DNA of 64,000 bases, taken from NCBI RefSeq assembly GCF_030052815.1, contig NC_079496.1, positions 14,399,100 through 14,463,099 on the forward strand. The letters run 5' to 3'. The notes beneath the pieces were generated by a model, which was given only the letters and a program-made list of their open reading frames with translations, made no database searches and was not told where the DNA came from. Source of the stretch: Hevea brasiliensis (taxonomy: Eukaryota; Streptophyta; Magnoliopsida; Malpighiales; Euphorbiaceae). The translations under genes and the position numbers were made by a program. This document shows, piece by piece, positions 1 to 13,050 of this stretch (its first letter is position 1; every line of letters begins with the position of its first letter).

Positions 1-1188
1 TTTATCACCTCCCTAACCATTCATTTTCATTTTTTAAGAAATATTAACAAAAGAGGAACTACTAATCTCCACTTGTTACTTTATATTCTTTTTTTCACTT
101 TTCTAAGGGGTCTGATACAAGGACTTCAACTTTTAGTAGTTTGAGAAGCTCCCCCACAAGTCCTACAAACAATTTTCCTCTAACCAGCAACATTTAAGGA
201 GGCTAAAGTTCTCTCTACAGTTAAAGCTTTATTTTGTCTGCAGTTCTTGAAAAGATCAATACCAAAAATTATAGTGAATACAGATATTATCTCCAATATG
301 TGTATCATATTCTATCAGTCACTGACTAAAAGCCAACTTTTCAGACATTTTTTTCGTCTAAAGTACTTTTTTTCATATGCCACAAACAGCATGTTTGCCA
401 ACATACCTATTGCTAATCCATTTCAAGATGCAAGAAAAAAAAAATTCTTTGGTGATGGGCTACATTTCTGGTGGTAAATTCATGGTTCTGACTTGCAGTT
501 GCAATTATGAATAATGATATCAGGGTTTTGCAACACAGCAATCGTTTAATGAATTTTTTCCTGATAGCAAATGTTTAAAGCCTCTTAGTCTGAGTAACAG
601 GCATTTATATGGTCCTATAATATTGCAATATCCATATTGACTGATCCAGGATAAATATACATGAAACAACACAAGCTGGTACATAACAGCCTCTCCTGCA
701 TTGGAATCCCAAAAAAATGACACAGAGTTGCCTATACCATAGTATCCTGTTCTAATTGAAATGCAAGAACTTTAAGAATCATTATTTCTTTACTCTCTAA
801 TAAAACTCTCTTTTATCAAAAGAACAGACTAATATTCAAAGTCGTCATGCAATAATTTCAATTGATTTTTTTTCATTCCATACAAATTCAACAGCGTAAC
901 TATTAGATCCAATCACTCATCACTCTCCTCAATTCTAAGAAGAAGAAAAAGAAGAGGAGGAACTGAGGAAGAACCAAAAGAGCAGGAGAAGAAGAAGGAG
1001 AAGGAGAGACCATCAAATTGATGAAGTTACTGGGTAACCACCCCTGGAGTAAAGGAATGCCATGTAAAAGTTCCAACACCACCAAACAACAAATCTAAAG
1101 TTATATCACAGAAAAAGAATAATTGAATGAGCTAATGAGAGAATATTTAGAAGTTCCAATCAATAAAAGAAAAGCAATGAAATTTTAC
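1..1188. other. Intronic/unknown sequence left of the last visible BLTP3-like exon
   Basis: No further exon of the lipid-transfer gene could be recognised here. The donor at 1187-1188 (minus strand) is good, so the next exon probably lies beyond the left edge. A purine-rich tract on the plus strand at about 938-1010 gives a low-complexity minus-strand reading frame rich in Ser, Pro and Phe, which I do not accept as coding. Confidence 0.4.
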
Positions 1189-2153
1189 CTTAAGAACAGT
1201 CCACCAATCATAACTTTAGTCAAGTTATTAGCAATTTCTCCATCAGAAACTGTTGCCTAGAAAGAAACCAGCCCAGTATAAGATCTTGCACTAATTAAAA
1301 TCATAACAACTGCCCAAACAGAAATGTATAGAAGCACACAGCACAATGGTCTAAAATTTCAAGGATCTTAGAGATTCTAGATGAAGGAATTGCAAATAAA
1401 ACAGTAGAACTATGAAAATTGCCAACAATACTTAAAAGGTCCACCAGATCTCAACAAAATGGAAGTTCTCTAGTCCATGTTGTAGACATTTCTACATCAA
1501 AAATTGAAGAGTGAATGCTCTGAATCACTCAAAAAAAATTCAGAGAATAAATAATTTTTTCTTAAGAAAATAGAGAAATTAAGTTCATTATTTTTCTCAT
1601 AAAGATCAACTTAATGACTTATGAAAATTTTTCATTCCTCAGTTAACTGATTGGTTTGAGAGTAAAAATAAGACATTTCAAGTAACAAAATATAAATTAC
1701 TCATCCTTAGGTCACTTGAGATGCTATAGCTCCTTTTAACAATTTTTTTTTTTTTTTTAATATCTAGTAACTAGAGTTAACATGACAATACCTTACCAAC
1801 AAAAATTGGACTACTTAAGTGATATTTTTGTTATTCAGAAGTTTAACATTTATGGATTATGGGACAATACCCGAGAAAAGAGAAGTGACTGCATCAAGAG
1901 CTCAAGCTGGAACTCTGCAAGTAAAATCAAAATGAGCGCAAATGGTCAATTCATGAAAATTGCAATCTAAATAACAGAGAACTATCTTGGGTTGCGGGTA
2001 GATGTCCCTCCTACACATACATCAAAGCCCAAAGGAAAAGTGTGGTCTCAATCATGTGGAACACATAACTGAGTGGAGGAATAAACATCCACACATGACA
2101 TGACACAGGAAAAGTATCAGCAGATAATAACAAAAAAAATTATTAAAAAAAAG

Positions 2154-2222
<69 letters not shown>

Positions 2223-5200
2223 TCTTGAATAGAACACTAAAAGCTAAAATATTAATAAGGAAAGTAAATAGAAAGGGAAAACAAACTAACCTGCATCCTT
2301 AATGCATAAAAATATATGATCTACAAGAATAGAGACTAATGAACGTCCTGCTGCTTCTGTAGATCGCTGCAGGAATCAAAGTAAAAGATAAAGGGAGTCA
2401 GAAAGAGTGCTTAGTTGAGATTCCTCCATGACAGTTTAACAAGAAATACTACAGCTGATGTTAAGGGTAATAATATAAGCAACTTGTAACCTGCTGAGCC
2501 TTCAAATCCACATCCCCCCTATTAAGACACACATATAATCCAGTCAGAAAGCGGAGAAGAGCTCGGAGTCCTGCTCATACAATGTCATTTAAGTACTTGA
2601 GACATTTATTTTATATATTATGAAATATGAACAGAGAATCTGGTTGCTGGAGAACATTTCACTTTTACCTGGTTCACTTAATGCAGGACAGACAGCTTCT
2701 GTAATATGTAGTTGAACCTCCAGCCCAAGGGGACTGTTTTGTTCAGTCCTCTGTACTGTGATCTGATACAAATTATGAAATGAGGACACAAATAGGACTT
2801 TATAACCCAGATAAAACTAAATAAAGCTTTTGATCATTTCTCCATAGTCCAAAATAAAGCAAAAGCTCATCAAGAATTTACTTAAAATGAACAATTGGCA
2901 TTACATGAGCCTCTCCTGATATTCCTTCCAAAAACCGTTCTCCACCAAAGAAAACTCGCTTCGCACCATCATCATCTCTTTGAGTTGAACCCCCTTGAGA
3001 ACGTGCTAAACTGGCATCGGCAAACATATCAGGATGAGGCAGGAGATCAATAGATAAAGACTCCCATTCAAGTTTCTGTAAAGGAAAGAATTTAGCATCA
3101 TTATAAATTTCATAAAAATAACTGAAGGACACAGACACAGCCTCACTTCCGAAAAATAAATAATGCAGTCGAATCTTTCTAAACATACATATCATGGGGT
3201 GTCTACATTATCAAGAACTTTCATCTTACCTTGAACACATATATAAACCCTTTGTTATTGGAGAATTCACGTGCTTCCTTTAGATTTACAACCTGCAACA
3301 TATAACTACCCATGTAAGAATTTGAACTAAAGAAAGCAATCAAGATTGTGCATATAGCAAAATTACCTGCCAATTTTCGTTTGTGGTACACAATAAAAGG
3401 TTGCGTATCGTGATAGATGCTAGAGGTGCTGCCCTGAAGAATGAATAGAGATGATTATATGATTTCCATAATGGTGAAAAAAGACTTATCAACTTAAATT
3501 TCAAAGCACGCTCAAACAAAAATTAACAAGAGGTGACAGCAACATTAGTTCCTATTTTACATTGAATATTATGTTGCTCAGAGAAATAGAGGAAACTAAA
3601 TATTGGAACGAAGATATAATGTTAAGCAAGTAATAAGTAAACTTACACACATTCCAATTGATACAAACAGATAACTAATAACTGGATGCCAACATAAAGC
3701 TGGTGAAAACAATAAGCACTTACCAGGCAGCACCACCCTTGCGTCGAACACCCCCACGCGTTTCAAGTAGAAGATTGACTGTGCTAACCTGAATTGTCAT
3801 TCCATCTGCAATCTGGTATGCAAAAAAGGCAAATTTTATGTCCAATATATCCAACCCATTGCATGTCATTAACCACAAGGTCAGTAAAGACAAAGTGTTG
3901 GGTTGCCACATTGAATAAATAAGCTCCAAGCAAACTAAGACCTGAAATTTGTGTTCTCCTAATAAGGATAACCTAAGTACATAAAACTCATAAGAAAAGG
4001 GAAAGCAATTATATTTAAGAAAAATCAAACATGTACACATCCTTGTTCAATTTTACAGATTTCTAGCAAGCAAAAAGCCTTGGTTTTGAAGGATTGAGGT
4101 ATTAGAGTTTAGAAAAAGAATCACATTTCCAGAGGCTGACTATAGTCATTGAATTAAAAATACCAAAAATCTCAATGCAACTGCACCCAAGATAGCACCT
4201 ACCTTGTCAGCAAATCCATAGCCGCTAGCCTTACTGGAGCCAGCAGATGACTGGATGCTGCAATAGTGAAAAGAATCAGCAACAGTTTCAACTAAAACTA
4301 TAGGCATCATTCTGCTACTACCTGAAAGTGAACTGACAATACCTGTTAGAGCTGCCACATGCATCCAAATCACGATTCTCCTCCAGAACCAAATCGAGCT
4401 TATCAATTTGTATAACAATTGGTTCTACTTGTACATTACTAATATATGGGAGCTGGGGAGAAAAAAGGGAAAAGTATAAAAGCAATTAAACTAAATTAGA
4501 AAGCAAGCACTTGCAAGTTAGAGAAAAATAAAACTTAAGAATGGAATAAAACAAAGTCTGATTGCTATCAAAAAATAAAGAAAGAAATTATACATATAAA
4601 TTTTGAACAATAAATGCAATCTTTTCAATTTGCATATCCCAGAAAAGATCAATATATGCCACAACCTAATTGCAGTCGCACCAAAATAGTGAACTTTTTC
4701 ACATCCTCACTTCCATTGTCTCAACACGAAAAAAGTAATAATAATAATAATAATAATGACAGGAAATTCCCTTCAGCCGAATAATCTAAGCTAATTAAGT
4801 TTCCACAAGTCAAGTTCTTTCTCTTTTTCTTTTTTTCCTAGTAATTACACAGCCAATTAAACTGCAAACTTCAACTTTTTTCTATCAATCTCTTGAACAT
4901 TGTTATATATCAACAAGTTACAAAACAATTTAGTAAATTCACAATAAGATCAGAAAAGGAAATAAAAAATAATAATAACAAAAGATCAAAAAACAAAAAA
5001 GAGAGAAAGAATACTAACAATTATCTCAAATTTGCCCACTTTTGCCTTTGTTACATTCAAGGCCGGTGGCAATCCCATGCTGGCATGCAAGGCATCTCCA
5101 TTTATATCTAAATCCAAACACAAAAACAAAATATATAAACCTAAATTCAACATTTCTATCGGAGCTATTACTTTGATTTTAGAAAAGAAAAATGAAAAAC

Positions 5201-5451
5201 CACTAAACTTAACCTTCAAAAGCAGATAACTATCCACAGAAAATTAGACCAAAATGAACTTAAAAAATAAATTAAAAAAAAAAAAAAAGCAGATAGTCTT
5301 CCAAATAACTTGATTAAGCAATGAGGAAACTCTACTTACCTAAATTGGATAGTTGTACGACACGTCCTTGAAGCTTTAACTGATCTCTAGAGAAGGATTT
5401 GAGCCAATACTTGAGCGTGTACTCGAGGGCTCGTGCCAGTATCGCCTCCAT
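1189..5451 (-). CDS. Chorein-N lipid-transfer protein, UHRF1BP1/BLTP3-like (5' half, partial)
   Basis: This is the N-terminal part of a bridge-like lipid-transfer protein, a family that moves lipids between membranes at contact sites. Exons (minus, 5' to 3'): 5451-5340, 5107-5019, 4452-4343, 4257-4203, 3812-3724, 3433-3367, 3292-3230, 3075-2905, 2762-2669, 2570-2491, 2366-2291, 1914-1871, 1256-1189. All introns are GT-AG and phases agree, giving 1118 nt (372 codons plus 2 nt). The start is MEAILARALEYTLKYW, followed by LSNLDINGDALHASMGLPPA and LPYISNVQVEP, which is the chorein N-terminal signature at residues 1-100. Later blocks (GISGEAHITVQRTE, ITEAVCPALSEPGLRALLRF, KVMIGGLFLR) match the plant UHRF1BP1-like family as I remember it. 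The donor of exon 8 was set at 2904-2903, because reading on to 2882 breaks the phase of exon 9. The family is usually over 1000 residues, so most of the gene is outside the window. Confidence 0.85.
2157..2221. repeat. (TA)n microsatellite
   Basis: An uninterrupted run of about 32 TA units lies in intron 11 (between exons 11 and 12) of the chorein-N gene. Confidence 0.97.
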
Positions 5452-5760
5452 TGCCAGCGACTACGGACAACTTCAACAATCTCCCAAAATTTACACCTTC
5501 CAGTAACTTCTCGATCCAAAATCAAATCACATGAAGCGATTTTGGCTTGTAATCGAGAAACGTGAAATAAGAAATTAGGAAATCTTGAAGTTGGGTTTCC
5601 TCTTGGGTGATTTGTTTGCTTAGCAGTTTGGGAATCTGAAAACAGTGAAGGGGAAGGTGTGGCATGTGTGGAGGGTGTAACGCGTGTGAAACGGGGTTGT
5701 GGCGGGAAGCGCATTGGATCTCGGGTCAAGAGCGTGTCAGGCTGTAGGTGGATTTGTCGC
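5452..5760 (-). promoter_or_regulatory. 5' leader/proximal promoter of the chorein-N gene
   Basis: This is GC-richer sequence directly upstream of the ATG at 5451-5449. It holds an upstream minus-strand ATG at 5729-5727 opening a 117-codon frame that runs past the main start in another frame, to 5376. Whether it lies in the transcript depends on the start site, which I cannot fix. Beyond 5760 composition drops sharply to AT-rich. Confidence 0.4.
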
Positions 5761-6193
5761 CTATTGTACTTCGCAAAATTTTGAGAAAAATGATTATAAT
5801 TGAAAAATTGAATCCAACATTTTTAACAAGTTCAGTTCTTAGTTTGTTTGATTATTTTTATAAAAAAAATTTAAAAAAATGAATTTGTTGATTTATTTAA
5901 TTTTTTTAACTAATTTTATAAAATATAATTTATAAATTTATAAATTTATAATATGAGTAAATAATAAAAATATAAAAATTAAAATTTCAATTAAATAAAT
6001 TTAAATTAATAAATCCAATTAAATTAAAATTTTTTAATTCAATTTTATTAATTTTATTTTTTAATTTTATCAATTCAATTTAAAATCAAATTAAATTGAT
6101 TGTATTATTTCTATTTTTATTTAATTTATTTTTTTACAAATTTAGGAAAAATGGATATTTTTATGCTTGAATTTAAAATTTGTGAATTAAAAG

Positions 6194-6195
<2 letters not shown>

Positions 6196-6250
<55 letters not shown>
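6196..6250. repeat. (AT)n microsatellite
   Basis: About 27 AT units in intergenic DNA. Confidence 0.97.
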
Positions 6251-6254
<4 letters not shown>

Positions 6255-6867
6255 GAAATGCCCAATTGAAAATTTTATTTTTTTAATTTTATCATCAATA
6301 AAACTAATTCCATGAGTGAATTATTAAATCATTTCTAAAATTATGGCCTATAAAGTTATGAATTTAAAATTTTAATTTATATGGGTTTAGTGATAATTTT
6401 TTTATGAAGATCGTGAGATGTAAAATAATCTATTATTATTGTATGATCCAACATGAATGATAATATGATGCTGCCACGTCTTGTTCAGGGATTCCATCCA
6501 CTATCTTAATTAGGGTAGGGATGATTGGATTTAAACTGAAATAATCAATTGAATAAATAAAAATGTTAATTTTATTTATTTAATAATTTATTTTATATAA
6601 TTTTGAAATTTTTGTTTAATCAATTTAATATTTAAAAAATAATAACAAAATTAAATCAAATTAAAATAATAAAAATATGCAAATTATACTATACTCTAGG
6701 TGACCCACGTGGCATGTATAATGTGATACTATAAATAAATAAAATTATAACACATTAACTATTTAATAAAACGTGTTTTTTTGGTAGTTATATTTTAAAT
6801 TGGACAATTAAAAAAATTATAAGCATTATCATTATTTTTTTAATATAAAGCACCATATCCTCTCATT

Positions 6868-6871
<4 letters not shown>

Positions 6872-6907
<36 letters not shown>
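6872..6907. repeat. (TA)n microsatellite
   Basis: About 18 TA units in the AT-rich spacer. Confidence 0.95.
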
Positions 6908-6911
<4 letters not shown>

Positions 6912-7479
6912 TTCTTTTACAATACTATTATTTAGTTAATATGTAAAATTCTACTTTATAGTATTATTATGTAATATTTTTTATTATTAAATTATAAATT
7001 ATTTAATAATTATTTTATTAATACTATAATAAATAATAATTACTATAAGATAACTTATAATAATATGTATTAATTATATATATATATATATATTAATTAT
7101 TTTAATTATAAAATTTTTATTAAAAAGGTTGAAAGGTAAAAATAATAAAAATAAAATTTAAAATAATTAATAAAAAAATTTAAAATATTATATTATTTTT
7201 ATATATTAAAATTAAAATATATATATATATATTAAATTTATTAAAATATATATATATAAAATATTATCGTTTTATAGGTTTATTGGGATCTTTATATTGA
7301 AATCTGGGATTAATATTATTTGTTTATCTTGATAAATTTTGAACATTTTTTTTATTTTTTATAAAAAAAATTACTATTTTATAAAAAAAATAAAATTAAA
7401 AATATTAAAATTAAAAATTACTATTTTTCATAAATAAAGAGATCCATATTTTGGACGAAATGAAACGAGAGAAGAATTC

Positions 7480-7690
7480 TCGTGCAGGACACGTGGGTTC
7501 TTAACTGAAGCCAGCTGAGACAGTTTGCGCGTAGTTTGTGGCTAGTATTTCTGTGTCCAATGCTGACGTAGGCAATCTAATCTCTTCGCTGTCTTACTTT
7601 TGTTGACTTTGCGGCGCACCTGCGATTACCTCGCGGCGCTCGGCTATGTTAGCCTACCATGGCTCCGCGTCTCTAGCCGCTTTTATGTTC
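7480..7690. other. GC-richer island with G-box, TGACG and W-box motifs
   Basis: This stretch stands out from its AT-rich surroundings by its CpG content. It contains a G-box CACGTG (7490-7495), a TGACG element (7564-7568) and a W-box core TTGAC (7603-7607); a second G-box is at 7801-7806. The ATG near 7660 is closed after five codons. It could be a distal regulatory block, a non-coding first exon or a decayed gene end. No gene is demonstrated. Confidence 0.3.
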
Positions 7691-8086
7691 TCTTTTCTTT
7701 TTTTTTATTTTGCCATATTTATCCTAACGTTTCTCTTAATATTTCCTAAAACCCATTCAGAATTATTATTTCACATTTCACACTCACGCATGGTATGTAA
7801 CACGTGCCCCTCCTTTTATTAACTAAAGTTTGATTTTGCTGACTGTATTCCAAGGTTTTTTATTATAAATATATTAAATTATATTATTAATTAAAAAATT
7901 TATAGCATAATTAATTATATTAATTCAGTTAATAAAATTTACTCGGTGTTCATATTAATTTGAGAGTGTTAATTTTAAATGATATAATCTGAATTTAAAT
8001 AAAGAGAGTCTCTACTCACTTAAACTTTTATTTATAAAAAATTACATAAATGACAAGTAAATCCATTTACACAAATTTAATCTAGT

Positions 8087-8124
<38 letters not shown>

Positions 8125-10462
8125 CTTTTGAATTATATTTAAAAGAAAATAGTATATTTCTTTTGATTATGTTTAGAGATTATCTAATTAGATTAATAAA
8201 AAGATCATGAAATCGAATAATAAAATGTGTTATCCAACTATTGGCCAACTAATACACTCTGTCAACTAAGAGCGGAGCTACACTTGGGCCGCGTTTTCAA
8301 CATTTTTTAAGGGTATAATAGTATTTTTATTTTAAATATTAGTTTTTTTTAATTATTACTATATAAATTTTATGAGGTATTAGGTTTTATAAAATTTTAA
8401 TAAGTATTTTAAAATTTTTTAAAGGTATAATATAGTAGTAATTTTTCAAAAATTAATTATTATCACAATATTTTAAAAATTTTTAAGAGTATTACTAATT
8501 TTATAATAAAACTCTAAATTTTAACTAAATAATATTAATAGTGAAACGCAAATTTTTTTGTAAAAAAATTTAAGACATTATTATTTTTTAGCTTATTATT
8601 TACCATCAATTTTATTTTACTGCAATCACTAATTTATTTTTTTTGAAATTTAAATTATTAGATAAATTATCAAATGAAATTCTAGTACATTTGTTTTGTC
8701 ATTTTTTTTCATCAATTTAAAATTTTAGTGTCTTTCTTCTCATAATCTTATTGTTATTATTGAATTTTCTCCCTTAATATGATTTTCTTAGACTCAAATT
8801 AAAAAAATTCTTTTATAAATTAAAGTCGTATCATTTTTTTTATTTAATTCATAATTTTAGTTAAATTTATTTTTCATGATTACTATGAAAAAAAAATAAA
8901 TTTGAGAAAAATTAGACAATTTTTTAAATTTTAAGTCATTAATATATTATAAGTACAATAATTATTAATATTAAACATTTATTATTTTTTTTAATTAACA
9001 ACAACTTTCATTTAATTTTTAGCAAATAGATTTTATTTTTAAAAAATTTTATTGTAAATATTTTTTTAATTGAGTCTTCCTAAATAGATTTTTTGACTCT
9101 GTCATTGCTTTAAACACTATTAAATTTTAAAATTTTTATATTATTTTTTATATCAGCAATTAGTTTTATTTATAAAAAAATATAATATATTTAATTAATT
9201 ATTTTTTCATTAAAAGAATTAGAAGGGGAATTAAGAATTCAAATACCACTCAACCACCCAAAACTTGGCATGCATACCCAAAATTCCAAATTGGTTAACC
9301 TGTCTTGATGTGATAATCATCAGGAGATAAAGGAAAAAGAATTCCCTCACAGGTTACAGCATAATAATAAATGGAGGCTTTTGCTCTTTTCGTGTATGAA
9401 AATACAAGCCTAAGTAGAGATTTGCCCATAAAAAAAGATATGAATGTAGGTAAGAGAGCAAGTTTCTTTTAGGTGGATTATTTTATGTCCAATCAAAGTC
9501 AAGGAATCACATGAGCCCAATTGCTTTTGCTTCCATGATTTGGGCTAATGCAAATGAATTGTATGATCGTGGGATTTATTTATTATTATCATTATTTTAT
9601 TTTTTTTAAGTACCAATTTGGTCCACATGTACCCAAAAGCCCAAAAAGAAACTGAAATTTGGTTGAGAGTGACATTGCCAATTGAAAATTTTGCACCAAA
9701 ATTCCCATGATTTTGAATGCTTTTGATAATTTATGGGAACACAACTTGCCATCTCTTTGGCTTTTTACCGAAAGCCATGTGATGAATGATTTATTGAGAG
9801 AACTTATAATCATATGATATAACAACCGAAGGAAATTCAAACACAGCACCCACCAAATCATGAATTTCAATAAATCAGATTTTTTTTATTTAAAACCGAA
9901 TTATCATAAAATTAAAATATAATATATAAAATAAATTTTATTAATTAAATATATAAATTTTATATAATTATATTTTAAGTTTATAATAAATTTGATTTAA
10001 ATAAGAATTTTTAAATTAACGTAAATGAAAAATATTAAGTGAAGTTTATATATTTCGCGGCGTATCAAACTCTCAGGGTTCCTTACATCATAGCCGTTCA
10101 ATCATACCGACTTCTTGCCACATCATCATTGTCCACCCAAGAAACGCTTCCTGAGCTAACCGTGCAAGATACAAATTTCCAAGGAATATAATCACTTTTG
10201 CTGCACGAGAGATTTTGGAAATATTATACTAATCTCCCCTTTTTCCTAAAAATATATATATTTTTAAAAATAATTATATTATTAATAATTTATTTTTTTA
10301 TAATTATTTTATTTTTAATTATTCTTTTTATTATTAAATTAGACATTATTAACACAACGAGAAAGCTTTTTCACGAGCTTAATTGTAGTTTTGCATGTGA
10401 ATTTTTTTTTTATGATTATTTTATTTTTATTGAAAATTGACATTGTTTCTTATATTTCTTTA
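7690..10462. other. AT-rich intergenic spacer
   Basis: No gene recognised. A (AT)n tract lies at 8088-8121. Slightly more complex sequence lies at 9240-9850 and 10055-10200, but frames there are short and unlike known proteins. Confidence 0.6.
8088..8121. repeat. (AT)n microsatellite
   Basis: About 17 AT units. Confidence 0.95.
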
Positions 10463-10552
10463 ATTAACACCATTGATTACTTGATTGTATATTCTTTAAA
10501 ACAAAATTAATGGTATTATGAACTTGGGATTTGGGAAAGATGATTGGAGTTG
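10463..10552 (+). repeat. Upstream direct repeat, copy 1
   Basis: About 90 bp beginning ATTAACACCATTGATTAC and ending GATTGGAGTTG. It is repeated with scattered substitutions at 11771-11859 and, shortened, at 10756-10804. Confidence 0.8.
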
Positions 10553-10755
10553 CCTAGAAGACAATATTTATTGAAATTTTGATATAATTTCTTTTTTTTT
10601 ATCCATAATAGTCAATTCGTTCATTTAATTTGAAATATTTTAAAATAATTAAAAAATTATTAAAAATTAATATTTTTTAATTTTTTTAAAGTTACATGAA
10701 ATTATGAATAAAATAATTTTTAAAAGATGACAAATAAAAGTGGACGGATTCAGAA

Positions 10756-10804
10756 ATTAACACCATTAACTATTTAGTTATATTTGGAAGGTTGATTGGA
10801 GTTG
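10756..10804 (+). repeat. Upstream direct repeat, shortened copy 2
   Basis: It shares the start ATTAACACCATTAACTA and the end GGTTGATTGGAGTTGG with the other two copies, but the middle 40 bp or so is missing. Confidence 0.65.
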
Positions 10805-11770
10805 GGATGAGAGTTGCCAATTGAAATGCTCCTTTTCATCCGGCTTCTGCATAATTATTAAAAAAATAATTAAATTATATAAATTATAATAAAATATTTA
10901 TTAATTTAATTAAATTATTTTTTATCTCATATAATTAAAAAAATAAAAGAGTAGATATTAAGATGAGTTACTTACTAGACAATACACTGTATTTGGATCA
11001 TGATGTTGAAAAATTATTTTTCAAAAAGGTGATTTAGATTGTAAAATAATGATTTCCTAATATCATTTTATCATAACTTTTTAAATTACCGAATTAGTAA
11101 TTTGGTATGGTCTATAATTTTTATTTTCTCATTTTATTTATATACAATATATAAAATTTTAATTATATAATTTTAATATTCTATATTTATAATAAATATT
11201 TAGTGACTAATTAAAAGAGTGTCTTTAGTTATTATTTTAATAATATTATTTATAAATTAATATTTTATTTAAATAAATGTTTTAAAATCATTTATATATT
11301 TAAAATGATAATAAAGAGTATTTTAATAATATTTATATTTATTTTATCATACTATATTATTTAACAAAATAAGAGAATATTATTAAACGATCAAGATTAT
11401 TAAATGATCAATTACTATACTATTTTTCTAAACATATTAATAATAAATTATACCATAACATGCAATATTATATAATATAGTTTATTAATAAATTACGTTA
11501 TACTCCACTTAAATAGAGGGTTAAATCTTTTTGTACAAATATAGATAAGTAATAAGACATCTTATATAAAAAGTCAGTTATATAATTATTTTAGAGTAAA
11601 AAAAATTCTTACTAGGTAATTATTATATTTAATAGAGATAATGATGAAATAAAAAAATAAGTATTTATTAAGTTTTTTAAAATAAAAAATAATTATAGGT
11701 AAAATAATTTCTTAAAAACAATGAATAAAAGTAAAGAAATGAATAATTTATTTTTCTTTTAACTATGATA

Positions 11771-11859
11771 ATTAACACCATTAATTATTTGATTGTATAT
11801 TTTTAAGATAAAATTAATGACACTATGAACTTGGGATTTGGGAAGGTTGATTGGAGTTG
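11771..11859 (+). repeat. Upstream direct repeat, copy 3
   Basis: The copy nearest the ATG18f-like gene, about 840 bp before its start codon. It keeps the block GAACTTGGGATTTGGGAA found in copy 1. Confidence 0.8.
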
Positions 11860-11899
11860 GGCCTCTGAGAGTAGGCAAAGTAAAGGAGTGAAAATGGGG

Positions 11900-12131
11900 T
11901 GAAAACTGTTTGACTTTGACCCTTCAGAATCAGAAACCAAAAATCCTTCAATTCCAGAGAGAAAAAAAAAAAAAATTCATAATAGCAATGAATGAAAAAA
12001 CTGACCCAACTACTACAACTTTGAAAACAGACAGAGAGAGAGAGACGTATACCGAAGTCTTTTCCATTCCCCCGAAAATCCCCAAAACATATCCTTCCTC
12101 TTCTCTGCTCTTCATTATTCTTCATTATCCA

Positions 12132-12170
<39 letters not shown>

Positions 12171-12697
12171 TATCCCCTTAAAAACCCTCAATTTTTCTGT
12201 AACAAATAATTGGGATTTTGTTTTTACGTGTATGCTATTTTTACGTACCTATCAAATTTTTTTTTTTTTAATTTGGTTCCAATTCGAAACTATTTATTGG
12301 TTTGTAAATTTGTTCATTTTTTAAGAGGAGTTGTAATCTATCTCGGAAAGGAATTCCTTAATCTCTTCTGTTCTATTTATTATTATTAATTTTTTTTTTT
12401 GAAAAGCCTTTCTAAACTGGGTTTTGTTTAGACTTGTTTTCCGAAATCTATTTTGATTTGTTTGTGTTTTTTTGCAAAACCCATAAAATTTATAGGACCA
12501 GGATTTAAAGACTATAGCCTTTTTGGGTGGTTTGGTCCCAATTAGGAGTTTGTTTTGTGTGTTTATTACGTAATTTGGGCGTATTTATTCTAGCAAAATC
12601 GAGGCTGATGGATACGCTTGTGACGTGAAATTTGTGAACCGAGTTCAAGGCTTTTTCTGTTTCCGATTTAATTTTCTCTGAGGGACAGCCTGGTGTT
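11900..12697 (+). promoter_or_regulatory. Promoter and 5' leader of the ATG18f-like gene
   Basis: Pyrimidine-rich sequence with a (CT)n tract at 12134-12163, of the sort common around plant transcription start sites. A 5'UTR intron is possible, but no boundary can be set from sequence alone. The ORFs on both strands here are made largely of the CT/GA repeat and are not taken as genes. Confidence 0.45.
12134..12163. repeat. (CT)n microsatellite
   Basis: About 15 CT units in the presumed 5' leader. Confidence 0.95.
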
Positions 12698-12990
12698 ATG
12701 CTTAAAGCAGAAATTGGAGAATCGGGGATTCTAGTGATTGGGGTTTTCATTGCCTTTGTTTTTTGGACTATTGGGACTATTATGAGGAATAGTAGTGATG
12801 GGCAGCATCAGCAGAAGAAGAATTCGCAGGGGCGACCGAACAGTGGGTTTTTACCAAGCTCGTTTCGGACGATTTCGAGCTATTTGAGGATTGTTTCGTC
12901 TGGGGCGTCTACGGTGGCCAAGTCAGCTGCCTCTGTCGCTCAATCCATTGTGGATAAAGATGTTGATGGTAACAATGATCAGGTAAAGTC

Positions 12991-13050
<60 letters not shown>

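Larger units (their letters stand above)
5760..7480. other. AT-rich intergenic spacer with (AT)n tracts
   Basis: Very AT-rich sequence with (TA)n tracts at 6196-6250, 6872-6907 and shorter ones near 7078-7093 and 7218-7257. No convincing coding frame was seen. The 71-codon frame at 6100 is made mostly of the TA repeat. Confidence 0.7.

Noticed and set aside
520..723. 67-codon minus-strand frame near the left edge
   Set aside because: No family similarity recognised and no fitting splice sites in phase with the last visible exon.
903..1085. Possible further chorein-N exon (minus)
   Set aside because: The frame is purine/pyrimidine low complexity, does not fit the phase-2 continuation, and lacks expected family blocks.
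2882..2904. Longer form of chorein-N exon 8 ending at 2882
   Set aside because: It would put exon 9 out of phase. The donor GTAATG at 2904 gives the conserved join GEAH|ITVQRTE.
11823..12191. Overlapping frames rich in RERERE or SLSLSL
   Set aside because: Produced by the CT/GA repeat at 12134-12163; low complexity.
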